In this document: piece after piece, positions 15,323-23,360 of the stretch
Layout: every line of letters starts with the position of its first letter
Position numbering within the stretch: position 1 is the first letter of the stretch
Assembly (NCBI GenBank): GCA_017540825.1
Contig: JAFYAH010000054.1
Location: forward strand, 1-44,203
Source of the DNA: Candidatus Methanomethylophilaceae archaeon
GTDB lineage: Archaea > Thermoplasmatota > Thermoplasmata > Methanomassiliicoccales > Methanomethylophilaceae
Length of the DNA stretch: 44,203 bases
Direction of reading: 5' to 3'
The notes under the pieces: generated by a model
Told to the model about the DNA's origin: nothing
The model's input: the letters and a program-made list of their open reading frames with translations, nothing else
The model's database searches: none
Position numbers and translations under genes: made by a program

Positions 15323-17668
15323 TCAGTGGCCTCCTGTCATGGATCTTATCATCTGCAGCATGACCGGGGTGATCCCGTCTAGAGTCCTACCCTCCTTCAT
15401 CTGCTCGAGCGCGGCCTCCATCTTCGGAGGCATGCGTCCACCCATCATCGCCTTGATGGCGTCGATCTGCTGCTGCGTCAATTTCACCGGCTCGGCTCTG
15501 GCGGCATCTGGCCGCGGCTCGTCCTCGCCCTTCCAGCTCCTCCATCCCATCGTGGGGGCGCTGGTCATCATCGTATGCATGTAATCGAGGTACTCTATCG
15601 AGGCGTAGTGGGTGAAGCACTGGTAGTCGCGGCTGAACTCCTTGAACTGCTGCCCGTGCCACCCTATCATGACCCCGCCGATGACCATGTCCGGATCGCT
15701 CTCCTGGACGGCCGCCTTTATCTCCATCGGATTGGACATCTCGCGCACGTTAAGCCTGTCTTTGTAGCGGGACTCGAAGTCTTCTCTGGGCCCGCTGCCT
15801 CCGCCCATCCTCATCCTGAAGACGTAGTAGTTCCTTATCTGGACGCCCGCATCGAGCAGTACCTCTATGATCCAGTCGTCGTCTCCGAGTATCCCCGATA
15901 TGACGTCGGCGGTCTTCCCCTCGAAGAACGGCCTGTGCCTGTTGACGGCATCCGCGTACTGCCGCCTTATCTCTTCGCAGACGGCCTGGGCGCGGCCCTC
16001 TATCCCATACTCCTTGCCGATCTCCTCGACCCATGCCAGAGTGTCGGAGTACCCTTTGGGGAGGGGCTTCGAGAATATCATCATCCCCTTCTTCTCGGCC
16101 ATGGCGCCGGCCATCCCGTTGACGGTCGGATCGTCGAAGGTCCTGACGTTGAGGATGTTCTTTTTGCATTCAACGACCTCGTCGAAGAAGACGTTGTCGA
16201 TGATCTTGTGCACCTTGGTGAATCCGAGGTCCTTCAGCAGCCTGTTCGTCCATTCGCTGTTCCTTCCCGAGGAATAGACGATGAAGTTGTCGTCGATGAG
16301 GTTGCACTCCATGTCGACGGGCTCGCGGCTCTCGTCGATGAATTCGATGATAGCCTGCATGGCCATCAGGCGGCCCTCCTCGGAGCCCCCGGTCAGGTTC
16401 CCGTCGGCTTTGACGACCACCAGGTTGAGCCCGGGATACTCCTCCTCGGCTCTCTTCTTGATGAGGTCCAGGTTGTCGCCAATCATCCCCGGGACGCAGG
16501 TGGTGACGACCATGATGGTCCTCCTCCCCTTGTCCGCTTCTGCGCGGATGATGCGCATGAGGTCCTCGTGCCCCCCGAAGATGGACGAGTCGTTGCTCAT
16601 GCGGGTGGACTGGATGTTGTTCCTCAGTATTCCGACGGTGCTGGGGTTGGTTCCCATCTCGGTGAGGAAATGGACGTCCTGAGTGTGGGACATCACGTAG
16701 CCACAGCTGGCAGGCCCGTGGATAATGATGGGCAGGTCGTTGACCCTCCCTGCTGCGAAGACCGCACCGCGGCTCGCACAGGATCCCGTCCCCCTACGGA
16801 CCTTGCCGCAGTGGCAGGCCTCTCGCTTGAAGTTGCCGAGAACGTCGATGGCCTTGCCTGCCGCCAGATCGTTGAGCTGGGCGTCGCTGAGAGGGTGGGG
16901 CTCGTACAGCTTCCTGGAGCCTCCGCTTATCGCCAGCACGTCGTTGGCCAGCTGGCCGTAGATGGAGGCGGGAACGGAATCGGGGAAGGCCTCGGAGACG
17001 GTCTTTCCGAGCCTCTCCGCCTCGATGAACTCCCCGGAACGAGGTATATCAACGACTATCGGCAGCCCTACCCCGTCCGCGAACCTCTCGACGATCTCGC
17101 GCTCGTTCTCCACGTTCCTCCTGTTGAGGATGATCCCGGCCACTCTCGGGCGTGCGGTGCCGAAGTTGAGAAGCCCGCGGAGGATGTTGTTGGCGGCATA
17201 GATCGCCATGAACTCCCCGGAGGTCACGATGTAGACGGCGTCCGCGTATTCGTTCCTCATAGGGACCGCGACGCCGCCGCAGACGACGTCTCCGAGGACA
17301 TCGTAGAGGGTGATGTCCTTCTCGATGTCGTTTATCCCCATCTTCTCGATGGTGTCGAAGGTGGTGAGGATGCCTCTTCCTGCGCATCCTATTCCGGGTT
17401 CAGGGCCGCCCGCCTCGATGCACATCACCCCGCCGGATCCCGTGAGCATGATGTCCTCGAGATTCCTCTGGGAGGGAGGGGTGCTCCTGATGTAATCCAG
17501 GACGGTAGTCTGCTCCATTCCGCTGATCAGATACTTGGTGGAATCGTGCTTGGGGTCACATCCGACCTGGAGCACCTTCGCCCCTTTCTTCGCAAGGGTG
17601 TACGACAGATTCGAAGACGTCGTCGACTTGCCGATACCGCCTTTGCCATAAACTGCGACTTGCAACAT
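15323..17668 (-). CDS. Natural NifH-NifD fusion: nitrogenase-like reductase
   Basis: The 781-residue protein joins two normally separate components. Residues 1-~262 are a NifH-type ATPase: P-loop GKGGIGKST (8-16) and the cluster-bridging Cys95 (GIGCAGRGI) and Cys130 (VVCGGVAV). Residues ~275-715 are a NifD-like component 1 domain: Cys296 (GSCASRG), Cys322 (GPASCGYVM) and Cys391 (TTCVPGMIGDN) occupy P-cluster-type positions, with an extra CHC at 285-287. A helical tail (~725-781, ending with GITPVMLQMI) weakly recalls the PCP_red end of BchB/ChlB. The frame is continuous with no internal stop. The TATA element ATTTAAATAA (17691-17700) puts the transcript start at or next to the ATG. It heads the reductase-importer operon. 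True nitrogenase is unlikely: no nifB/E/N genes nearby. Confidence 0.88.
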   Translation of the reverse strand: MLQVAVYGKGGIGKSTTSSNLSYTLAKKGAKVLQVGCDPKHDSTKYLISGMEQTTVLDYIRSTPPSQRNLEDIMLTGSGGVMCIEAGGPEPGIGCAGRGILTTFDTIEKMGINDIEKDITLYDVLGDVVCGGVAVPMRNEYADAVYIVTSGEFMAIYAANNILRGLLNFGTARPRVAGIILNRRNVENEREIVERFADGVGLPIVVDIPRSGEFIEAERLGKTVSEAFPDSVPASIYGQLANDVLAISGGSRKLYEPHPLSDAQLNDLAAGKAIDVLGNFKREACHCGKVRRGTGSCASRGAVFAAGRVNDLPIIIHGPASCGYVMSHTQDVHFLTEMGTNPSTVGILRNNIQSTRMSNDSSIFGGHEDLMRIIRAEADKGRRTIMVVTTCVPGMIGDNLDLIKKRAEEEYPGLNLVVVKADGNLTGGSEEGRLMAMQAIIEFIDESREPVDMECNLIDDNFIVYSSGRNSEWTNRLLKDLGFTKVHKIIDNVFFDEVVECKKNILNVRTFDDPTVNGMAGAMAEKKGMMIFSKPLPKGYSDTLAWVEEIGKEYGIEGRAQAVCEEIRRQYADAVNRHRPFFEGKTADVISGILGDDDWIIEVLLDAGVQIRNYYVFRMRMGGGSGPREDFESRYKDRLNVREMSNPMEIKAAVQESDPDMVIGGVMIGWHGQQFKEFSRDYQCFTHYASIEYLDYMHTMMTSAPTMGWRSWKGEDEPRPDAARAEPVKLTQQQIDAIKAMMGGRMPPKMEAALEQMKEGRTLDGITPVMLQMIRSMTGGH

Positions 17669-17700
17669 CTGTCTGAGTGAACCATAGTAATTATTTAAAT

Positions 17701-17754
17701 TTTGGTTATCCTAAATATTTTTAGAATAACCTAATATAATTTAGTTTATTCAAA
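17701..17754 (-). promoter_or_regulatory. Three phased operator-like boxes upstream of the NifH-NifD fusion
   Basis: Three related boxes lie at 17701-17715 (TTTGGTTATCCTAAA), 17720-17734 (TTTAGAATAACCTAA) and 17740-17754 (TTTAGTTTATTCAAA), spaced 19-20 bases apart, two helical turns. The first two form a near-perfect 28-base inverted repeat. They abut the TATA element at 17691-17700. The sequence recalls DtxR/IdeR-type metal-regulator boxes (TTAGGTTAGCCTAACC), which is inference. Related boxes precede the flavodoxin and binding-protein genes. Confidence 0.6.
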
Positions 17755-17835
17755 AACATATATCTGAGCAATTAGAGAAACTATTAATGTAAATATGATT
17801 AAATATATCAAATTATAAAATAATTATAATATAAT

Positions 17836-17875
17836 CAGAAAAAAATTAGAAATAAAATTAAATTTAAAAAATAAT
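17836..17875 (-). terminator. T-rich transcript end after the flavodoxin gene
   Basis: On the minus strand, about 50 bases after the flavodoxin stop, the sequence becomes T-rich (TTATTTTTTAAATTTAATTT and on), typical of archaeal termination. The whole 17690-17880 gap is strongly A+T-rich against the G+C-rich surroundings; besides the operator boxes I see nothing else in it. Confidence 0.45.
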
Positions 17876-17923
17876 GGCTATAAATAGTTTTAGTAACAAC
17901 TATCATTCATCCATCCAGTGTCA

Positions 17924-18448
17924 TCATGATATCCAGTCCTGCAGCGCATGTCTGCAGGATCTCACGCTCGAACCGCGTATAGGAAGGCCCTCGCCCAGGA
18001 TCGCATCAGGAGCGCAGGCAGCGATCATCTCCATGCTGGAGCCCATTCCGCTTCCTTCGTTGGTGCATAAAGGATGTATCGTCTTGCCTTTCCAGCCATT
18101 GCTCTCCAGAAATGTAGCGACCGGCATCGGAATCGTCCCGCACCAGTTGGGGTAGCACAGATAGACCTCGCTGAATTCGGAGACGTCAGGACAAACGCTC
18201 AGAACAGGGCGATGGAACTGGACCCACTCCTTCTTAGCACGTTCCACCTGGCCGCGATATTTTCTTGAATAGGGATCCTTAGGAACTATCTCCATGATCG
18301 GACACCTAAGCTCTTTCGACAGAATTGTAGCGGCGACCTTAGTATTTCCAGGGTCGCGCTCCTCGTATTTGCCGCCTACATACGTTTCTCCAGGAACTGA
18401 GAAGAAAACCACACATTGCGGTCCGACCCTGGCTGCCACTTCTTTCAT
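17924..18448 (-). CDS. Flavodoxin (Flavodoxin_4-like)
   Basis: The 174-residue product has the flavodoxin-like fold of the long-chain or NADPH-quinone-type group. It shows an early beta strand (CVVFFSVPGETYVGGKYEE) in place of a classic T/SxTGxT loop, a mid motif VYLCYPNWCGTIPMPVATFLE for the FMN aromatic side, and TNEGSGMGSS late in the protein. Flavodoxins replace ferredoxin under iron shortage and donate electrons to nitrogenase-like enzymes; here it sits directly upstream of the NifH-NifD fusion on the same strand. Its ATG at 18448 is two bases from an operator-like box, and the TATA element near 18472-18480 predicts a leaderless message. It stops in tandem TGA TGA codons. Confidence 0.85.
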   Translation of the reverse strand: MKEVAARVGPQCVVFFSVPGETYVGGKYEERDPGNTKVAATILSKELRCPIMEIVPKDPYSRKYRGQVERAKKEWVQFHRPVLSVCPDVSEFSEVYLCYPNWCGTIPMPVATFLESNGWKGKTIHPLCTNEGSGMGSSMEMIAACAPDAILGEGLPIRGSSVRSCRHALQDWIS

Positions 18449-18450
18449 AA

Positions 18451-18466
18451 TTTAGGATAAACTAAA
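18451..18466 (-). promoter_or_regulatory. Operator-like box at the flavodoxin start
   Basis: TTTAGGATAAACTAAA has perfect five-base outer arms (TTTAG/CTAAA) and sits between the TATA element (near 18472-18480) and the ATG, over the predicted transcript start. A bound protein would block initiation. It is the cleanest copy of the motif found at the NifH-NifD and binding-protein promoters. Confidence 0.58.
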
Positions 18467-18573
18467 TTTTACATATTTATTTGTAGCCAATCCTTAATCG
18501 TAGACGCAGAACAGAATGCTAAAAAGAATGACGCACAGCCTATCCTACGGGAGCATCTGCTCGTACGCACCTG

Positions 18574-18765
18574 TTACGACACACTTACGTCGTCCACCGC
18601 CTGGATCCTCCCTGACAGCATAATAGCGAGCGGAAGTCTGCTGACGAGGCACAGACGATCGGTTCTGACAGTGCCATTGTCGGAATAGCCACGACGGAGG
18701 CCAGGTTTGGTGCCCCTGCGAATGTCGATGGGGACGGGCTCGTGAACGGATGGGGCCGCATAGCT
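18574..18765 (-). pseudogene. Possible decayed transposase fragment in a 486-base gap
   Basis: The gap 18449-18934 has no intact gene. One minus-strand frame, open from 18765 to a TAA at 18574, reads RGYSDNGTVRTDRLCLVS then RLPLAIMLSGRIQAVDDV. This recalls the IS4/IS1634-type DDE core pattern (NLxLLF...SRLPV...PGNIxDVS). No start, terminal repeats or complete domain are seen. The same stretch also holds several short hairpins (GAGCA/TGCTC near 18551-18562 and others), so a structured RNA is an alternative. Assignment is weak. Confidence 0.25.
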
Positions 18766-18887
18766 GCAACCCTCCAGTCCCCGAATTTTTATTTCTACGA
18801 AGGTCGAGCGTCCCGGAAACGGAGAAGCCGACGACGATGCACGCGAGCTTCCGCATATGAAAGCCCAAAAGGCTAAAACCTCTTGAC

Positions 18888-18918
18888 AAAAAGCGATCCC
18901 GGGCGAGCAGAGGGCCCG
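18888..18918 (-). terminator. Terminator hairpin after gpmA
   Basis: On the minus strand, shortly after the gpmA stop, CGGGC (18918-18914) and GCCCG (18904-18900) pair around a nine-base loop and are followed by TTTTT at 18892-18888. Confidence 0.5.
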
Positions 18919-18934
18919 TCCCAGGATACATGGA

Positions 18935-19699
18935 TCATTTCTTCTTTCCCTGGTCGGCGACGGCCTGCATCTTGGACTGGATGGCCTCCTGGTCGCCTAG
19001 GTAGCGCTTGCTGACGAACCTCATGTCCTGGTCGAACTCGTACACCAGCGGGACCCCGGTGGGGATGTTGACGCCGACGATGTCCCCCGGGCCGAGGTTC
19101 TCGAACAGCATCACCAGGGCGCGGAGGGAGTTCCCGTGGGCCGCGATGAGGACCCTCTCGCCTGCCATCATGCGGGGCTTGATCACCTCGTCGAAGTACG
19201 GCTTCACGCGCTGGACGGTGACCTCCAGGCTCTCCGTGAGCGGAATGTCGGCAGGGTCCACGTTCCTGTAGGGGTCCTGGCGGGCGGCGTTCCTCTCGTC
19301 GTCCTCGTCGAGGGCCGGAGGGCAGACGTCGTAGGATCTCCTCCAGATCTTCACCTGGCTCTCGCCGAACCTGGCGGCCGTCTCGGCCTTGTTGAGCCCC
19401 TGGAGGGCCCCGTAGTGGCGCTCGTTGAGCCTCCAGGTCTTGACCACGGGAAGCCATTCCCTGTCCATGCTCTCGAGAGCAAGGTTGAGCGTGTGTATCG
19501 CGCGCTTCAGATAGGAAGTGTAGCAGATGTCGAAGTCGAATCCGGATTCCTTCATGATCGTCCCTGCGGCCTTGGCCTCTTCGCGTCCCTGGTCCGAAAG
19601 GTCCACGTCGGTCCATCCGGTGAACAGGTTGAGCCTGTTCCATTCGCTCTGTCCGTGGCGCAAGAGCACGAGCTTGATTGTTTCGTCTGACTGAGACAC
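18935..19699 (-). CDS. gpmA: 2,3-bisphosphoglycerate-dependent phosphoglycerate mutase
   Basis: The enzyme interconverts 3- and 2-phosphoglycerate in glycolysis/gluconeogenesis. The histidine phosphatase signature LVLLRHGQSEWN lies at about 10-21, with FTGWTDVDLSDQG, the KTWRLNERHYGALQGLNK substrate loop and the second catalytic histidine in AAHGNSLRAL. Length is 254 residues, normal for dPGM. Many archaea use the unrelated cofactor-independent enzyme, so this bacterial-type form may have been acquired by transfer (inference). The start is a GTG at 19699 with GGGAAGC upstream; a TATA element at 19731-19740 gives a short leader. It follows ramA after 60 bases but has its own promoter. Confidence 0.94.
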   Translation of the reverse strand: MSQSDETIKLVLLRHGQSEWNRLNLFTGWTDVDLSDQGREEAKAAGTIMKESGFDFDICYTSYLKRAIHTLNLALESMDREWLPVVKTWRLNERHYGALQGLNKAETAARFGESQVKIWRRSYDVCPPALDEDDERNAARQDPYRNVDPADIPLTESLEVTVQRVKPYFDEVIKPRMMAGERVLIAAHGNSLRALVMLFENLGPGDIVGVNIPTGVPLVYEFDQDMRFVSKRYLGDQEAIQSKMQAVADQGKKK

Positions 19700-19759
19700 C
19701 TGCTTCCCTCTATATCGTGAATGGTTTAGATGGATATAAGTATCGTCATCCAAGAATCT

Positions 19760-21337
19760 TCAGAAGTCGTTCAGCTTGAACCTTCCGTAATCGAACCTGC
19801 CTTCGGGGCATACCTCCCTGCACTTCATGCACGCCGTCCCGAGGCAGTCGCCCGTCCTGACTGAGAATCCGCTGCCATCGTAAGAGAGCGCCCTGCCCGC
19901 GCACTGGTTGACGCAGGCCATGCACTTCGAGCAGTCCCATGTCGCGCCCATCGAGGTAGACAGGGCGGCTATTTCCAGGGACTCGCCTATGTCCCTGATG
20001 TCCCTGATGCAGGCCTTCTCGACCCTGGTCGGGGTCTCCCTGTCGAGATAGCCCTCCATGCCGTACCGCTCCAGCGCCCTGCGATAGCGAGAAAGCGGCA
20101 TCCCGTCGTTCCAATAGCCGAACTCGTAGAGGTACAGGTCCCTGAAAACATCAGAGGACGCGAACATCGTATGCTCTGTGACCAGCCTGTCCCTCAAGGA
20201 ATTGAGATCGTCCAGCATCCCCGGATCCAATGCGAGGTCCTTGGCCAACTCCAGAGAGGTGTTCCCGACCTGGACCACCCGCTCCGCATCCGGTATGATG
20301 AGGCCGACGCTCTTCGACTTGACCGGGTCCACGTAAGTCCCGGTGGCACCGGCCATGTACATAGTGCGGATATCCTCGGGATTGACTCCTGCCCTGATCA
20401 TCAGGGTCATGTGCCCTGCCCTGATGGCTCCGATCGCCTTCCCCGCTTCCTTCAGGTCCTTGCTGTCGAATGTCACCTTGCGATTGATGCGAATAGGCTC
20501 GTTGCGGACCTTGGCGTCCTCTATGCGGCCGTCCTGAAGCCCGGCGTAGACCAAGGCTACCACCCCAGTGCCGGTGATCCCGACAGGGCTCCTCCCGTCC
20601 GGGCGGGAGATGTCGCTGCGGAGGTTCAGCATGGGGCCCTCCCGGGCGATCAGGTCTTCGTCCAGCACCATGGCCCTCCAGCCTTCCGGAGTCCTGGACA
20701 GGTCGCTGACCGCCCCTGGTCCGGCCACCATGCCGCATCTGATCTGTTGCCCTTCCATGGCCGGGCCTGCGGCGGCGGAGCCGGTGTAGATGTCATCGCC
20801 CACCTTCAGGGCCATCTCCGCGTTCGTGCCGTAGTCGGTGACCATGCACATGTCGTCGTCCAGGAACCCGGACTTCAGCATCATCGCCAGGGCGTCCGCG
20901 CCTATCTCGTGCTTGACGGCGGGAGGCACCAGTATCTCGGTCCCGGGAAATCCAAGCTTCTCACCGTCCACAACATGCCCGGACCTGTCCAGCGGCGCTA
21001 TCCCCTCGCTCCTCAGCTTGTTCTCGCCTGCGAACGCCAGGTCCCTGATGTCGATCCCCTCGAACAGGGACAGCTGTATGGGGTTCCCGCAGATCGCCAG
21101 CCTGTCTATGGAGCCCGCTCTCAGCTTCCTCACCACGTCGTGGACGGCCGAGAGCAGTATGCCGTGGGCCAGGCCTGCGCCGAACTCCATGGCGAAGGAC
21201 ATGTGGTCCATCACGTTGGCGCCGGGGATGGGGTTCCTGGTTGTTATACAGGTGCGGACTGTGCTCCCGTCGGCGGGATCGAGCAACTTCCCCCTGATCC
21301 CGCTGGTCCCGATGTCGACAGCGACTACTCTTCCCAT
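19760..21337 (-). CDS. ramA: RamA-type ATP-dependent reductive activase of corrinoid proteins
   Basis: RamA reduces inactive Co(II) corrinoid proteins to Co(I) with ATP so methyltransferases can work. The 525-residue product matches Methanosarcina RamA in size and layout. An ASKHA-like/DUF4445 ATPase core includes VVAVDIGTSGIRGKL at the N-terminus, TDYGTNAEMAL and GITGTGVVALVYAGL. A C-terminal pair of [4Fe-4S] motifs follows: Cys469/472/475/479 (CSKCMACVNQC) and Cys498/503/506/510 (CLGTACMKCREVC). It lacks the N-terminal [2Fe-2S] domain of the bacterial activases. It lies 43 bases after the corrinoid protein gene on the same strand, so it presumably services that protein and perhaps others. 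Confidence 0.93.
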   Translation of the reverse strand: MGRVVAVDIGTSGIRGKLLDPADGSTVRTCITTRNPIPGANVMDHMSFAMEFGAGLAHGILLSAVHDVVRKLRAGSIDRLAICGNPIQLSLFEGIDIRDLAFAGENKLRSEGIAPLDRSGHVVDGEKLGFPGTEILVPPAVKHEIGADALAMMLKSGFLDDDMCMVTDYGTNAEMALKVGDDIYTGSAAAGPAMEGQQIRCGMVAGPGAVSDLSRTPEGWRAMVLDEDLIAREGPMLNLRSDISRPDGRSPVGITGTGVVALVYAGLQDGRIEDAKVRNEPIRINRKVTFDSKDLKEAGKAIGAIRAGHMTLMIRAGVNPEDIRTMYMAGATGTYVDPVKSKSVGLIIPDAERVVQVGNTSLELAKDLALDPGMLDDLNSLRDRLVTEHTMFASSDVFRDLYLYEFGYWNDGMPLSRYRRALERYGMEGYLDRETPTRVEKACIRDIRDIGESLEIAALSTSMGATWDCSKCMACVNQCAGRALSYDGSGFSVRTGDCLGTACMKCREVCPEGRFDYGRFKLNDF

Positions 21338-21380
21338 GATACCACGTCGAAGAATTGGCGGGACGAACCCGCCTGTTTGC

Positions 21381-22196
21381 TCAGTGGAAGTCGTTCCACT
21401 TCTTCTTTCCGCCTATTATGTCGTTGGCCGCATGCACGGTCTCGAGAGGCGACTTCGTGTAGAGCGAGTTGTCGAAGGTGCTGACGAACGCCTTGGACAC
21501 GGCGGCGCCCCCGCATGCTACGGAGACCCCGGTCTTCTCCAGCTCCAGCAGGAGAGCGGTGTCTATGAGCCCGTGCTTGGTGGTGCTCATCAAAGTGGAT
21601 CCGCACACCAGCTTGATGTTGTTCTCCTTCACCACCTGCAGGACCTTCTCCTTCGGGACGTCCCTTCCTATGTCGAACACCTTGAACCCGTTGGCCTTGA
21701 GGATCGCGGCGCAGATGTTCTTCCCGATGTCGTGCAGGTCGCCCTCCGCCACGAACGATGCGATGTTGCCCCTGCTGGGGACGTCGCCTATCTTGTCCTG
21801 GCAGAGCTTGATGCCGCCCTGCATCGCGTCGTTGGACATCAGGATCTCCGGAACGAAGCTCAGGCCGAGGTCGTACATCTCGCACTGGACCTGGATTCCA
21901 GGCATCAGGGCGTTGGTCACGATGTCCACAGGGTCCTTCCCGTCGTCGATGAGCTTCTTCACAAGCCCCTCGACGATCTTCCTCTTCCCGTCCAGGACTC
22001 CCTGCGACACGGCCTTGTAGTCTGCGTTGGCGGGAAACAGCTCGGCCTTCAGCTTCTCGGCGCTTATCTCCTTCTTCGAGGCGGGGCTGATAATGCCCAG
22101 CTCGATGGCCATCCCTTCCTGGACCAGCCTGTTGAAGCGGACTGGATCCTCGACGCGCATCCTCTCGACGTTCTGCATCATTATGTCCATGTGCAT
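21381..22196 (-). CDS. Corrinoid protein, MtaC-like
   Basis: This 271-residue cobalamin-binding protein carries methyl groups between two methyltransferases. It has the helical cap (about 40-135) and the Rossmann B12 domain with the lower-ligand motif DLHDIG (His155), GSTLMSTTKHG and ACGGAAVSKAFVS, closest by eye to methanol-specific MtaC. It differs from a standard methanol system by lacking an adjacent mtaB. Its ATG overlaps the upstream methyltransferase stop (TGATG) and has GGAGGTG upstream. The N-terminal ~40 residues with many Met/Arg are an extension relative to MtaC. Substrate unknown: methanol, methylthiol or another methylated compound are possible. Confidence 0.88.
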   Translation of the reverse strand: MHMDIMMQNVERMRVEDPVRFNRLVQEGMAIELGIISPASKKEISAEKLKAELFPANADYKAVSQGVLDGKRKIVEGLVKKLIDDGKDPVDIVTNALMPGIQVQCEMYDLGLSFVPEILMSNDAMQGGIKLCQDKIGDVPSRGNIASFVAEGDLHDIGKNICAAILKANGFKVFDIGRDVPKEKVLQVVKENNIKLVCGSTLMSTTKHGLIDTALLLELEKTGVSVACGGAAVSKAFVSTFDNSLYTKSPLETVHAANDIIGGKKKWNDFH

Positions 22197-23305
22197 CAGA
22201 AAGCACCTCCTTCGATCTTGTAGTCGGCCATGGCCTTGAGGTTCTTCGCCTTGGCCCTCCCGTACGCGCGTACGCAGTCGTCTATGTCGCACTGGTCGGG
22301 TATCGGGGTCTCCTTGCACGCCCTGACGTACGCCTTCAGATTAGCCAGAGGGGTGCCATTGGACACGTCGCACGCGGTCCCCACCACGTCAACTCCCTGC
22401 CTGATGCATTCCGCGGTCCTGTCGTACACCTGCTGGGGCGTCCCGTTGGGCATCAGGTCGATGACGTCCAGGCTTCCCAGGCACTGCATGTCGTTGCCCA
22501 GCTCCTGCCTCACGAACCATGCCGGGGGAGCGTCGAAGGAGAAGCAGTCCATGCCGCTCTGCTTGATCAGCGGCAGCAGCTTCTCGGTGTGCCCGCACAT
22601 GTGCAGGATCTTCGGGGCGCTCACGGCCCTGGCGAACTTCTTGTGGTACGGGAGCACGAACTCCTTGTACGTCTCCGGCGAAATCAGGTCTCCGGATGCC
22701 GACGGGTCGGCGGGGAACAGCATGTGGGCTCCGGCGGCGACCTGCTGCCTCCCGTACTCTATGCAGAAGTCGGTGGCCGCCTCGATGGCCATGTGCGCCT
22801 TCTCCGGGTCCGTGACCGTCATCATGACGAGCTTCTCGACGCCCATTATGTGCCCGGCAACCGTGAACGGCGCCGTGATGACGGGGATTATAGGAAGATC
22901 GCCGCAGTACCTCTCGCGGAGGATGCTGATCGCCTGGCAGACCACGGCCGCCCTGTCCTTCTCGTAGAACTTGTCGTCCCACGAGATGTCCTTGGGATCC
23001 TTGTAGGCCGGACCTGTCACAGGCGGGCGGTCCGGCTTGTTCCAGTCCAGCTTGCATCCCAGCACTTCCGCTTCTAATGATATGTCGAACTGCGGTCTGG
23101 CCGCCTCTATCCCGCACACCTCGTACGGAGCCGCGGCCAGGTCCGCCATCATCTTCGGATCCCTGTGCGCCTTGGGCCAGGACGCTCCGCAGAACTCCAT
23201 CAGCTCCTTAGTCGTCTGCGCCAGGGGATTAGCCGGAGGCACGTAGTCGACGCGTCCTCCGAGAACAGCTGCCAGAGCGCGCCTGGCACATGTCATCTCT
23301 TCCAT
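22196..23305 (-). CDS. UroD-family methylcobamide:coenzyme M methyltransferase (MtaA/MtbA/MtsA type)
   Basis: Family members move a methyl group from methylated corrinoid protein to coenzyme M using a zinc-bound thiolate. The 369-residue protein has the uroporphyrinogen decarboxylase-like barrel and the MtaA/MtbA zinc set HxC...C: His235 and Cys237 ([10 protein letters not shown]) and Cys312 (GTACDVSNG), at nearly the same spacing as in MtbA. It heads an operon with the corrinoid protein and ramA. A UroD protein plus corrinoid protein without a separate first methyltransferase resembles the dimethylsulfide system MtsA/MtsB, but that is inference. The ATG at 23305 has GGAGGAAG upstream; the promoter is at 23361-23387. 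Confidence 0.85.
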   Translation of the reverse strand: MEEMTCARRALAAVLGGRVDYVPPANPLAQTTKELMEFCGASWPKAHRDPKMMADLAAAPYEVCGIEAARPQFDISLEAEVLGCKLDWNKPDRPPVTGPAYKDPKDISWDDKFYEKDRAAVVCQAISILRERYCGDLPIIPVITAPFTVAGHIMGVEKLVMMTVTDPEKAHMAIEAATDFCIEYGRQQVAAGAHMLFPADPSASGDLISPETYKEFVLPYHKKFARAVSAPKILHMCGHTEKLLPLIKQSGMDCFSFDAPPAWFVRQELGNDMQCLGSLDVIDLMPNGTPQQVYDRTAECIRQGVDVVGTACDVSNGTPLANLKAYVRACKETPIPDQCDIDDCVRAYGRAKAKNLKAMADYKIEGGAF

Positions 23306-23360
23306 CGTTTCTTCCTCCCGGGCGGATTTCCCGCCTCTGAGGGAAACATCCTGATGTTGG

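Noticed and set aside
14026-17668. CfbCD (F430 biosynthesis) as identity of the nitrogenase-like genes
   Set aside because: CfbC and CfbD are two separate proteins with a single homodimeric component 1; here there are two component 1 chains, one fused to NifH, linked to an importer and a flavodoxin.
14026-17668. True nitrogen-fixing nitrogenase
   Set aside because: No nifE, nifN, nifB or glnB-like nifI genes are adjacent, the partner chain lacks one P-cluster-type cysteine, and the operon contains a chelate-type importer.
18545-18931. 128-codon minus-strand open frame
   Set aside because: Arg/Gln/Pro-rich shadow-like translation without motifs, beginning inside the gpmA terminator; the transposase-like signal is in a different frame.
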